Shown: one piece after another, positions 57,228 to 64,000 of the stretch
Layout of the letters: the number at the start of each line of letters is the position of its first letter
Numbering within the stretch: position 1 is the stretch's first letter
Origin: Providencia alcalifaciens DSM 30120
GTDB lineage: Bacteria; Pseudomonadota; Gammaproteobacteria; Enterobacterales; Enterobacteriaceae
Reading direction: 5' to 3'
NCBI RefSeq assembly: GCF_000173415.1
Contig: NZ_ABXW01000053.1
Coordinates: 283,743-347,742, forward strand
DNA length: 64,000 nt
Notes under the pieces: model-generated
Databases searched by the model: none
What the model was told of the DNA's origin: nothing
What the model saw: the letters and a program-made list of their open reading frames with translations, nothing else
Made by a program: the position numbers and the translations under genes

Positions 57228-57530
57228 GTCTTTACTCTCCCAGTACCTACTCCCATCTGCGTCACAGTCATGTCCAGACCTATATTAACAATATAATATT
57301 CTTATTACTCTCCATATACGTAATTACGCATAATTAGAGTGATGGGTTTAATGGAGTTAATGGTTTTTATTAATTCAATGGTATTATATTTAACATTGAT
57401 AATGAATAAAGCGTGAGACTGTAGTTTTATTTTGCTGAAATTCTGAATAATATATTATGAATATTTACGTAAATTAAACTTATATTTTATTTAATACGGA
57501 TGAGTTGGTGAAAGCGTTATATATATAAAT
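57228..57530. other. AT-rich gap between rprA and ppsA
   Basis: About 300 bases, no ORF of note. E. coli has ydiL and further genes between rprA and ppsA; none is visible here. Confidence 0.45.
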
Positions 57531-57565
57531 AAAGGTCGGTAAATAGTTATTATTTACCGACCTTT
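57531..57565. terminator. Terminator of ppsA
   Basis: Perfect 15-bp stem AAAGGTCGGTAAATA (57531-57545) / TATTTACCGACCTTT (57551-57565), T-rich on both sides, 34 bases past the ppsA stop. Confidence 0.9.
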
Positions 57566-57598
57566 TTATAATTACCCATCTAAAAATGAATAATTAAC

Positions 57599-59977
57599 CT
57601 ATTGATTTTCTGCGATTGTCACCCAAGTTTGCACAACAGTATCTGGATTCAAAGATAGGCTATCAATGCCTTCATCCACCAGCCATTGAGCGAAATCTTG
57701 ATGGTCTGAAGGACCTTGCCCACAGATGCCAACATACTTGTTCTGACGCTTAGCCGCTTTGATTGCCATCGACAACATCGCTTTCACTGCATCATTACGT
57801 TCATCAAACAATTCAGATACAACACCAGAATCTCTATCAAGACCAAGCGTTAACTGAGTCATGTCATTTGAACCAATGGAGAAACCATCAAAATGCTCAA
57901 GGAATTGGTCTGCTAATAGTGCGTTGGATGGGATCTCACACATCATAATAAGCTTGAGACCATTTTCGCCGCGTTTCAAATCATGCTTAGCTAATTCAGC
58001 CACAACAGACTCAGCTTGTGCGACAGTACGAACGAATGGAATCATGACTTCAACGTTAGTCAGTCCCATCGTGTTACGGACACGTTTAACCGCTTCACAT
58101 TCTAATGCAAAACAATCACTGAATTTTTCAGAGACATAACGCCCAGCACCGCGGAAGCCCAACATTGGGTTCTCTTCCTTCGGTTCATACTTATCGCCAC
58201 CGATTAAATTCGCATATTCATTGGATTTAAAGTCAGATAAACGAACGATAACGCGTTTAGGCCAGAATGCCGCAGCCAGTGTTGAAATGCCTTCAGTTAG
58301 CTTGCTAACATAGAATTCCACTGGGTCATCATAGCCAGCCATCATATTACGGATTTCGGCTTGCAGCTCAGGAGTTTGCTCATCGAATTCGAGCAGCGCT
58401 CTTGGATGCACACCAATCATCCGGTTAATGATAAATTCAAGTCTTGCTAAGCCTACGCCTTCATTCGGTAAACAAGCAAAGTCAAATGCACGGTCAGGAT
58501 TACCCACGTTCATCATGATTTTCACATTTAAACTTGGCATATCTTTAACTTGAGAGCTTTGAACTTCAAACTGTAGCTTTCCGTCATAGACAAAACCGGT
58601 ATCCCCTTCAGCACAAGAAACCGTGACTTCTTGATTTTCTTTCAGAGTATCCGTTGCATCGCCACAACCGACAACTGCGGGAATGCCCAGTTCACGAGCG
58701 ATAATTGCTGCGTGACAAGTACGTCCACCACGGTTTGTCACGATGGCGGCAGCTTTTTTCATGATCGGTTCCCAATCAGGGTCCGTCATGTCTGTCACTA
58801 ACACATCTCCTGGTTGAATGCGATCCATTTCACTTAAGTTATGGATGACTTTCACCGTTCCTGCGCCAATACGATGACCGATAGCACGGCCTTCAACTAA
58901 AACCTGCCCTTGGTCTTTCAGTTGGTAGCGTTCCATAACCTGCTGGTTAGAACGAACGGTTTCAGGACGCGCTTGGACAATATACAGACGACCATTATGA
59001 CCATCTTTTGCCCATTCGATATCCATTGGACGACCGTAATGTTTTTCAATCTGTAACGCTTGGCGAGCTAGCTCTTCCACTTCGAGGTCAGTTAAAGAGA
59101 AACGATTGCGTAGTGCTTCTGGCACATCTTCAATCTTCACTTGCTTACCGTGCTCTTTACTGTCCGCGTAAACCATCTGCAACTTCTTAGAGCCTAAAGT
59201 ACGGCGTACAATTGCAGGCTTATTGTTTTTCAGCGTTGGTTTATGCACATAGAATTCATCTGGGTTTACCGCGCCCTGGACAACCATCTCGCCAAGACCA
59301 TAAGCCGAGGTGATAAAGACGACTTGGTCAAAACCAGATTCAGTATCGATAGTAAACATAACACCGGAAGAAGCGAGGTCAGAACGCACCATTCTTTGTA
59401 CCCCCGCAGACAGTGCAACGCCACGATGATCGTAACCTTGGTGTACACGATAAGAAATAGCACGGTCATTAAACAGCGACGCAAACACATGTTTAATAGC
59501 AACCAAAACCGCATCAATCCCTTGAACGTTAAGGAATGTCTCTTGCTGCCCAGCAAATGAGGCATCCGGCATATCTTCAGCGGTTGCTGATGAGCGAACA
59601 GCAAATGACGCTTCGGCTTCACCTTCAGAAAGCTGGAGGAATGCGTCACGAATATCCTTCTCTAATGCTGGCGTCAATGGTGTATCAATAACCCATTGAC
59701 GGATCTGAGCACCGGCTACCGCCAGTTGGTTCACATCATCAATATCCGTTTCATCTAGCAGGTTGTAAATACGCTGATTTACACCGCTCTGCTCCAGAAA
59801 ATCATTAAACGCCTGTGCGGTTGTCGCAAAACCGTTTGGTACGGATACACCAAGATCGGACAAGTTGGTAATCATTTCACCGAGAGAAGCATTTTTGCCT
59901 CCAACACGGTCAACATCATTCATCCCTAATTGGTTATACCAAAGTACATTACACGGAGTAAGGCCATTTGTGGACAT
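57599..59977 (-). CDS. ppsA: Phosphoenolpyruvate synthase
   Basis: Converts pyruvate and ATP to PEP for gluconeogenesis. The 792-residue protein equals E. coli PpsA. It has an N-terminal ATP-binding domain ([30 protein letters not shown]), the phosphorylated His in [17 protein letters not shown] at about residue 421, and the C-terminal PEP-binding domain ([10 protein letters not shown]). A Cra-type site lies upstream. Regulated post-translationally by the divergent ppsR product. Confidence 0.98.
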   Translation of the reverse strand: MSTNGLTPCNVLWYNQLGMNDVDRVGGKNASLGEMITNLSDLGVSVPNGFATTAQAFNDFLEQSGVNQRIYNLLDETDIDDVNQLAVAGAQIRQWVIDTPLTPALEKDIRDAFLQLSEGEAEASFAVRSSATAEDMPDASFAGQQETFLNVQGIDAVLVAIKHVFASLFNDRAISYRVHQGYDHRGVALSAGVQRMVRSDLASSGVMFTIDTESGFDQVVFITSAYGLGEMVVQGAVNPDEFYVHKPTLKNNKPAIVRRTLGSKKLQMVYADSKEHGKQVKIEDVPEALRNRFSLTDLEVEELARQALQIEKHYGRPMDIEWAKDGHNGRLYIVQARPETVRSNQQVMERYQLKDQGQVLVEGRAIGHRIGAGTVKVIHNLSEMDRIQPGDVLVTDMTDPDWEPIMKKAAAIVTNRGGRTCHAAIIARELGIPAVVGCGDATDTLKENQEVTVSCAEGDTGFVYDGKLQFEVQSSQVKDMPSLNVKIMMNVGNPDRAFDFACLPNEGVGLARLEFIINRMIGVHPRALLEFDEQTPELQAEIRNMMAGYDDPVEFYVSKLTEGISTLAAAFWPKRVIVRLSDFKSNEYANLIGGDKYEPKEENPMLGFRGAGRYVSEKFSDCFALECEAVKRVRNTMGLTNVEVMIPFVRTVAQAESVVAELAKHDLKRGENGLKLIMMCEIPSNALLADQFLEHFDGFSIGSNDMTQLTLGLDRDSGVVSELFDERNDAVKAMLSMAIKAAKRQNKYVGICGQGPSDHQDFAQWLVDEGIDSLSLNPDTVVQTWVTIAENQ

Positions 59978-60090
59978 TGAAAGCGATCCTTTTATAGCAA
60001 TTTAGTGACAGACAACAAATCGTAAAAAATCTCGTTGGCGAATAATCGCCGCGGGAATAGACTAGCACAGACGTTATGGGAAGATGGACT

Positions 60091-60106
60091 GGTGAATCGT
60101 TCCATC
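60091..60106 (-). promoter_or_regulatory. Cra (FruR) site upstream of ppsA
   Basis: GGTGAATCGTTCCATC, a close match to the Cra core TGAATCGWTTCA, 115 bases before the ppsA start. In E. coli Cra activates ppsA from an upstream site. Confidence 0.75.
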
Positions 60107-60239
60107 AATTAATAAAAATTTTTTGTTCTAAAAATTGTTCAAAATTTGGCTATACTTCCCCCACAAATTATTTTTTGACGTTTATTCACTAACAATATTT
60201 TTCAAAACTCAGAAAAAACACGATAAAAAGAAGCTATTT

Positions 60240-61100
60240 ATGAGCGAATTAAATTCTATGAGTAAAAGTGCCAGCCAAGTCCAGCGTACCGTTTTTTTCA
60301 TCTCCGATGGCACCGCGATTACCGCTGAAACGTTAGGGCACGCTGTCTTATCTCAGTTCCCTTTATCCTTTATTTCTTACACGTTGCCGTTCGTCACCAA
60401 TCAAGCCCGTGCCCTTGAAATTAAGCAAAAAATCGATGCCATCTACGTGGAAACGAACCTTCGTCCTTTAGTGTTCTATTCAATCATTTCGCCAGAAGTC
60501 AAAGAGATCATCACCCAAAGTGCAGGTTTTTGTCAGGATATTGTCCAAAGTCTTGTTGCCCCAATCCAACGAGAAGTGGGATTAGAGCCTGAGCCTAAAT
60601 TGAATCGTACTCATGGATTATCCATGCAAAATATGAATCAATATGACGCTCGCATTGCCGCCATTGAATATACTCTCGCACATGATGATGGAATTTCACT
60701 GCGCAACCTTGAGCAAGCCCAAGTGATCTTAATTGGTGTATCACGCTGTGGGAAAACACCCACCAGCTTATACTTAGCGATGCAGTTTGGTATTCAAGCC
60801 GCTAACTATCCCTTCACGGCTGATGATATGGACAATTTACAATTACCCGCAGCATTGCGTCCATATACTCACAAATTATTTGGATTAACCATCAGCCCTG
60901 AACGACTCGCGGCTATTCGTGAAGAACGACGAGAAAACAGCCGTTATGCGTCACTCCGCCAATGTCGTATTGAAATTGCAGAAGTAGAAGCTCTATTTAG
61001 ACAAAATAAAATCAATTACTTAAATACGACGAACTATTCCGTTGAAGAAATTTCAGCCAAAGTGATCGATACGATGGGATTACAGCGCCGTATTTTTTAA
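60240..61100 (+). CDS. ppsR: PEP synthase regulatory kinase/phosphorylase PpsR
   Basis: DUF299-family protein that inactivates PpsA by ADP-dependent phosphorylation and reactivates it by pyrophosphorylation. The 286-residue protein has the N-terminal [17 protein letters not shown], the P-loop [15 protein letters not shown] and the conserved [12 protein letters not shown] end. ATG 60240 is used because it follows AAGAAG and lies near the conserved N-terminus; a longer frame upstream is not supported. Confidence 0.94.
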   Translation: MSELNSMSKSASQVQRTVFFISDGTAITAETLGHAVLSQFPLSFISYTLPFVTNQARALEIKQKIDAIYVETNLRPLVFYSIISPEVKEIITQSAGFCQDIVQSLVAPIQREVGLEPEPKLNRTHGLSMQNMNQYDARIAAIEYTLAHDDGISLRNLEQAQVILIGVSRCGKTPTSLYLAMQFGIQAANYPFTADDMDNLQLPAALRPYTHKLFGLTISPERLAAIREERRENSRYASLRQCRIEIAEVEALFRQNKINYLNTTNYSVEEISAKVIDTMGLQRRIF

Positions 61101-61169
61101 TAAAATTAATTATAAAAAATTATTCATTCACCCTAGTTGATGGTTTGAATTTGAGCCACTTTCGTTTAT

Positions 61170-61185
61170 TGTGACATTAGTCACT
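61170..61185 (+). promoter_or_regulatory. CRP-site-like dyad upstream of aroH
   Basis: TGTGACATTAGTCACT matches TGTGA-N6-TCACA in nine of ten fixed positions. CRP control of aroH is not known to me; it could also serve another regulator. Confidence 0.3.
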
Positions 61186-61235
61186 AATACGGCAGGACAA
61201 AATGGTTCAGCCGAGTACCAGTTTTGAGAAACGAA

Positions 61236-62285
61236 ATGCAAAAAACAGATGAGTTACGCACTCAGCGAGTGGACAGTTTAATTACGCCACAAGCGCTCGC
61301 TGAGGAATTTCCTATATCCCAAGCAATTGCCGAAAACGTGACAGCGTCACGTAAAAGAATTGAAAAGATCTTATCCGGTGAAGACCCTCGTTTATTGGTC
61401 ATCGTAGGTCCGTGCTCTATTCATGATATTGATGCTGCTATTGAATATGCGAATAAGCTCAATGTGCTACGCCAAAAATATCAAGATCGCTTAGAAATTG
61501 TCATGCGCACCTATTTTGAAAAGCCTCGCACCGTTGTAGGTTGGAAAGGTTTAATCTCTGATCCACACCTCGATAATTCATGCCAAGTGAATACAGGGAT
61601 TCGATTAGCCCGTAAGCTTTTGATTGAAGTTAACCAATTAGGGTTAGCAACCGCCACTGAATTTTTGGATATGGTGACCGGACAATACATTGCTGACTTG
61701 ATTAGCTGGGGTGCTATCGGCGCAAGAACAACAGAAAGCCAAATTCACCGCGAAATGGCGTCTGCACTCTCCTGCCCTGTAGGCTTTAAAAATGGAACTG
61801 ATGGCAATATTAATATTGCAATTGATGCCATCCGTGCCGCTAAAGCACAACATATGTTTTTATCTCCAGATAAAAACGGGCAAATGACTATCTACCAAAC
61901 TCGCGGTAACCCTCATGGGCATATCATTATGCGCGGTGGTAAAAAACCTAACTACGAAGCGCAATACATTTCACAAGCCTGTGAAAAGTTAAATGAGTTC
62001 GGTTTGGCTGAGCATTTAGTCGTCGACTTTAGCCATGGGAATTGCCAAAAGATCCATCGCCGTCAATTAGATGTCGCGCAAGACATCGCACAACAAATAA
62101 AGCAAGGCTCCAAAGCAATTAGCGGTGTCATGGCTGAAAGCTTCTTAAAAGAAGGTAATCAAAAGATTTGTGCAGATCAGCCTTTAGTCTATGGTCAGTC
62201 AATTACCGACCCATGTTTGGGTTGGGAAGATACAGAACAATTGATTGAAATTCTGGCTGACGCCGTTAATTCCCGTTTTAAGTAA
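61236..62285 (+). CDS. aroH: DAHP synthase, Trp-type AroH
   Basis: Condenses PEP and erythrose 4-phosphate, the first step of aromatic amino acid synthesis. The 349-residue protein (348 in E. coli AroH) has GPCSIHD, FEKPRTVVGWKGLISDP and SHGNCQK; the N-terminus KTDELRTQRVDSLITP and the run GQMTIYQT point to the Trp-sensitive AroH rather than AroF or AroG. ATG 61236 fits the family start. GTACCAGTT at 61216 resembles one half of a Trp operator but the other half is missing. Confidence 0.94.
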   Translation: MQKTDELRTQRVDSLITPQALAEEFPISQAIAENVTASRKRIEKILSGEDPRLLVIVGPCSIHDIDAAIEYANKLNVLRQKYQDRLEIVMRTYFEKPRTVVGWKGLISDPHLDNSCQVNTGIRLARKLLIEVNQLGLATATEFLDMVTGQYIADLISWGAIGARTTESQIHREMASALSCPVGFKNGTDGNINIAIDAIRAAKAQHMFLSPDKNGQMTIYQTRGNPHGHIIMRGGKKPNYEAQYISQACEKLNEFGLAEHLVVDFSHGNCQKIHRRQLDVAQDIAQQIKQGSKAISGVMAESFLKEGNQKICADQPLVYGQSITDPCLGWEDTEQLIEILADAVNSRFK

Positions 62286-62308
62286 CTCGTCATTGAATTG
62301 CTCCCTCA

Positions 62309-62339
62309 GTGCTTTAGATGCCTTTTTAATCTAAAGCAC
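62309..62339 (+). terminator. Hairpin after aroH
   Basis: Perfect 11-bp stem GTGCTTTAGAT (62309-62319) / ATCTAAAGCAC (62329-62339), 24 bases past the stop; no strong T-run. Confidence 0.65.
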
Positions 62340-62461
62340 GCTTCTCTATCTCCCCCTCAAATACATCTCAGTAAACCAATTTCACCATCAATATAATTAT
62401 CTGACTATTTACTATTTTTCATTATTATTATCCAGAAAACACTTGATACCATCACTTTATT

Positions 62462-62480
62462 AACGATAATGATTATCGTT
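62462..62480 (+). promoter_or_regulatory. Fur box of the TonB-receptor remnant
   Basis: AACGATAATGATTATCGTT, a perfect 19-base inverted repeat with the Fur core ATAATGATTAT, 75 bases before the receptor start. Confidence 0.85.
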
Positions 62481-62554
62481 TTAATTATGAACTACCCATA
62501 AATAGTTTTCTTATTTAGGCAACTAGCACTCTATTAACCAGGAAAGGATTTCCG

Positions 62555-62887
62555 ATGGCGTTTATCATGACATGCGCATCAAGACAAGATGCTCCTCGCA
62601 CCAAGATATTTTCTTTATCAACATTAACAGTTGCTCTTGCAATGACCGGTTTTAGTACAACAAGCCTAGCAACCAAGGATGTAATCTACGTCACAACCCC
62701 TCCACTAAATAGCGAAAAATTTGCTGTTGCAGAACAATTTGAAGTGATTGACGCAACTGCACCTGAACAACAAACTGCGTCATCTGCCCTTGATTTATTA
62801 AAAGGACAAGCGGGTATTTTTGTGACTGGGGCGGGTAGTACCTATGGACAATCCGTACAAATGGTGGCATACAGATTAATAAGCTAG
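62555..62887 (+). pseudogene. TonB-dependent receptor, N-terminal fragment
   Basis: The frame has a signal peptide (about residues 15-40) followed by the beginning of a plug domain: SSALDLLKGQAGIFVTGAG and TYGQSVQM, the phrase usually followed by RGYD in siderophore or heme receptors. Here it departs into VAYRLIS and a stop, so over 600 residues are missing. The DNA after this point looks like prophage, so the gene was probably split by integration. A Fur box precedes it. The ligand cannot be judged from this piece. Confidence 0.75.
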
Positions 62888-62918
62888 CATATTCATGTTA
62901 TAGCGTGGAAATACAGAC

Positions 62919-62978
62919 AATTACCGCAAGCTGATTTAGAACTGTTGGAGAGTTCGAGTTCATTTGCGGTAATTTTTT
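62919..62978 (+). terminator. Terminator-like branched hairpin at the prophage edge
   Basis: Outer stem AATTACCGCAA (62919-62929) / TTGCGGTAATT (62964-62974), inner GAACT (62939-62943) / AGTTC (62951-62955), then six Ts. The loop is long, so it may be something other than a terminator, for example an attachment-site structure. Confidence 0.45.
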
Positions 62979-63038
62979 GCCCCAAATCTGCCCCATTAAA
63001 CAAATACCATCATCCTCACGTCACAATTTCGGCACAGT

Positions 63039-63067
63039 TTGTCACAGTGATTTTTCCTACGTGCTAT
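63039..63067 (+). promoter_or_regulatory. Promoter of the Xre-like gene
   Basis: -35 TTGTCA (63039-63044), 17-base spacer, -10 TGCTAT (63062-63067). TCACA/CACAGT repeats at 63021-63048 overlap it and may be an operator. Confidence 0.5.
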
Positions 63068-63100
63068 GCTCATTCCAAACCCATCACCTACTAACTAACA

Positions 63101-63316
63101 ATGAGAAATAAAAATCTCGGAACCATCATCAAACAAAAACGCATCGAAAAAAATATCTCAACATCGGAAATCGTTAAAAACTTAGCAATCCCCGAAGCTG
63201 AGTATATTCGAGTCGAAAGTGGTAATGCGTCTATCTATGTAGATGATTTGATGATTATTACTGAAATACTCGGTGTTGATATGCGCGAATTGTTGGAAGT
63301 ATATAAGCGTAATTAG
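63101..63316 (+). CDS. Small Xre-type HTH regulator
   Basis: A 71-residue protein with a lambda-repressor-like HTH: LGTIIKQKRIEKNISTSEIV, IPEAEYIRVESGNASIYVDDLMII, then ILGVDMRELLE. It has no extra domain. The position inside prophage DNA suggests a phage-encoded regulator or lysogeny accessory gene. It is convergent with the tail-fibre gene, 4 bases apart. Confidence 0.8.
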   Translation: MRNKNLGTIIKQKRIEKNISTSEIVKNLAIPEAEYIRVESGNASIYVDDLMIITEILGVDMRELLEVYKRN

Positions 63317-63320
63317 AGCA

Positions 63321-64000
63321 CTATAGCAAAGCATCATCCTCGCAGATATCTTGCTTTTCACTCTCCGCTTCCTCTTGCGCAGCTTTTTCAGCCTCTTCTT
63401 TCGCTACCCGTTCAGCTTCAATTTTCGCTAATCGCTCTGATTCTGCTAGCTTCTGATTGTAGATAGAGTTAGGTGGCATTTCGACCCGCATATCTATCCA
63501 GCGGGATTCTGGAACATCACACGGCTCATAGTTTTCAAAGTAAACAGGCGCACCCTCTTCAGCAAAGTACTTTATGCGCTTGTTCTGGAAACGCTCTGGC
63601 ATCTCTGCGTTCTGCTGATGGAAAACAAACACTTCAATATCGCCATCTGGTCTCACCTCATAATCAATGAGAACCATGTTTTTACCGTTATGGTCTTGAG
63701 GAATGACAAAGCCGTTATTGACACCCCATGCGCCATCAGCATTGAAACCGATAACACCTTTAATGAGATAATGACCTACACCAAGGTGTTCCATTTCAAC
63801 ACCTTCAGACTCATCATTAAGCTCAACATGGTCTGCGAATACTTTAATGACTGGAGAAGCAGCCTTTAAGTTTCCGTTTGCATCTTTAGTGGTATTTGCC
63901 GTGCCATATAAAATGTTTTTATTGTTATATTGCCCCTCAACACCACCTCCAACAACAACGTTTCCAGAACCAGGATGAACACAAAAGGAAGCCCACGCAT
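63321..64000 (-). CDS. Phage tail-fibre protein, C-terminal part
   Basis: The frame stays open on the minus strand from the stop at 63321 past the right edge (last whole codon ends at 63998), giving 225 visible residues. The visible part includes GTANTTKDANGNLKAASPVI, VGHYLIKGVIGFNADGAWGVN and MPPNSIYNQKL, which resemble the C-terminus of lambdoid tail-fibre/host-specificity proteins, followed by a charged coiled tail rich in Glu, Ala and Lys. An internal Met at 63794 is not the start. Family call is from overall resemblance. Confidence 0.75.
   Translation of the reverse strand, partial: AWASFCVHPGSGNVVVGGGVEGQYNNKNILYGTANTTKDANGNLKAASPVIKVFADHVELNDESEGVEMEHLGVGHYLIKGVIGFNADGAWGVNNGFVIPQDHNGKNMVLIDYEVRPDGDIEVFVFHQQNAEMPERFQNKRIKYFAEEGAPVYFENYEPCDVPESRWIDMRVEMPPNSIYNQKLAESERLAKIEAERVAKEEAEKAAQEEAESEKQDICEDDALL

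Larger units (their letters stand above)
62875..64000. mobile_element. Prophage end, running off the window
   Basis: From about 62875 host-like sequence stops and three phage-type elements follow: a terminator-like hairpin, a small Xre regulator and the end of a tail-fibre gene. The boundary is set by where the receptor reading frame diverges. No integrase is seen, so this would be the end away from the integrase. Exact attachment bases cannot be fixed without the other end. Confidence 0.65.

Noticed and set aside
61210..61235. Trp operator before aroH
   Set aside because: Only the left half (GTACCAGTT) matches and it overlaps the ribosome-binding region; not listed as a separate feature.
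62885..63000. tRNA fragment as phage attachment site
   Set aside because: GTTCGAGTTC recalls a T-loop, but no acceptor or anticodon stem could be built around it.
1..64000. CRISPR array, insertion sequence or integron
   Set aside because: No regularly spaced direct repeats, transposase-like frame or integrase was seen; the only near-identical repeat is the tRNA-Val pair.

Overview
The window is chromosomal DNA of an AT-rich enterobacterium. Gene order, protein sequences and small RNAs follow the Escherichia coli 28-38 min region (ttcA-fnrS-zntB, mppA, tpx-tyrR-ycjFX-psp, sapABCDF, gstA-pdxY-tyrS-pdxH-anmK, slyB/slyA, gloA-rnt-grxD-sodB-purR, punR/punC, ribE/mdtK-valVW-pykF-lpp-ldtE, sufABCDSE, menI-ydiJ-ydiK-rprA, ppsA/ppsR-aroH). 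A Proteeae member, most likely Providencia, fits best; this is an inference from sequence resemblance, not a database match.

Layout. 1-3200 is accessory: a DUF3290/DUF421 membrane pair, a YagU-like membrane protein, an Hsp20 chaperone with a sigma32-like promoter, and a cold-shock locus that looks decayed (frameshifted csp gene plus a tiny Cys-rich ORF). 3.5-16.9 kb holds ttcA, the FNR-controlled sRNA FnrS, zntB, mppA, tpx, two unknown small genes, tyrR, ycjFX and the sigma54-dependent psp system with its activator pspF. 16.9-23.5 kb holds a RyhB sRNA with a Fur box between pspF and the sapABCDF peptide-transport operon, then a DUF817 gene. 23.8-30.6 kb holds gstA, the vitamin B6/tyrS/anmK cluster, slyB and slyA. 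31-41.7 kb holds gloA, rnt, grxD, sodB, a ynhF-like mini-gene, purR, punR/punC, an AraC-monooxygenase pair where E. coli has cfa, ribE and mdtK. 41.8-52 kb holds two tRNA-Val genes, pykF, lpp, ldtE and the complete suf operon. 52-62.3 kb holds menI, ydiJ, ydiK, the sRNA RprA, ppsA/ppsR and aroH. From 62.5 kb a Fur-box-preceded TonB-dependent receptor gene breaks off after about 105 codons and runs into prophage DNA (Xre-like regulator, tail-fibre gene running off the window).

How the genes work together. Iron and oxygen control is dense: RyhB (Fur-type promoter) can pair with the sodB start region, suf has Fur-like and IscR-like sites, and FnrS has an FNR box. Carbon flow is set by opposing Cra sites at pykF (overlapping transcript start) and ppsA. 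Envelope stress is represented by psp, lpp, ldtE, slyB, slyA and the Rcs-type sRNA RprA.

The least expected items are a possible additional sRNA at about 6.05-6.12 kb with a strong orphan terminator, the decayed cold-shock locus, a ttcA leader with two interleaved 8-bp stems, and the phage-interrupted receptor. No CRISPR array, insertion sequence or complete mobile element was seen.
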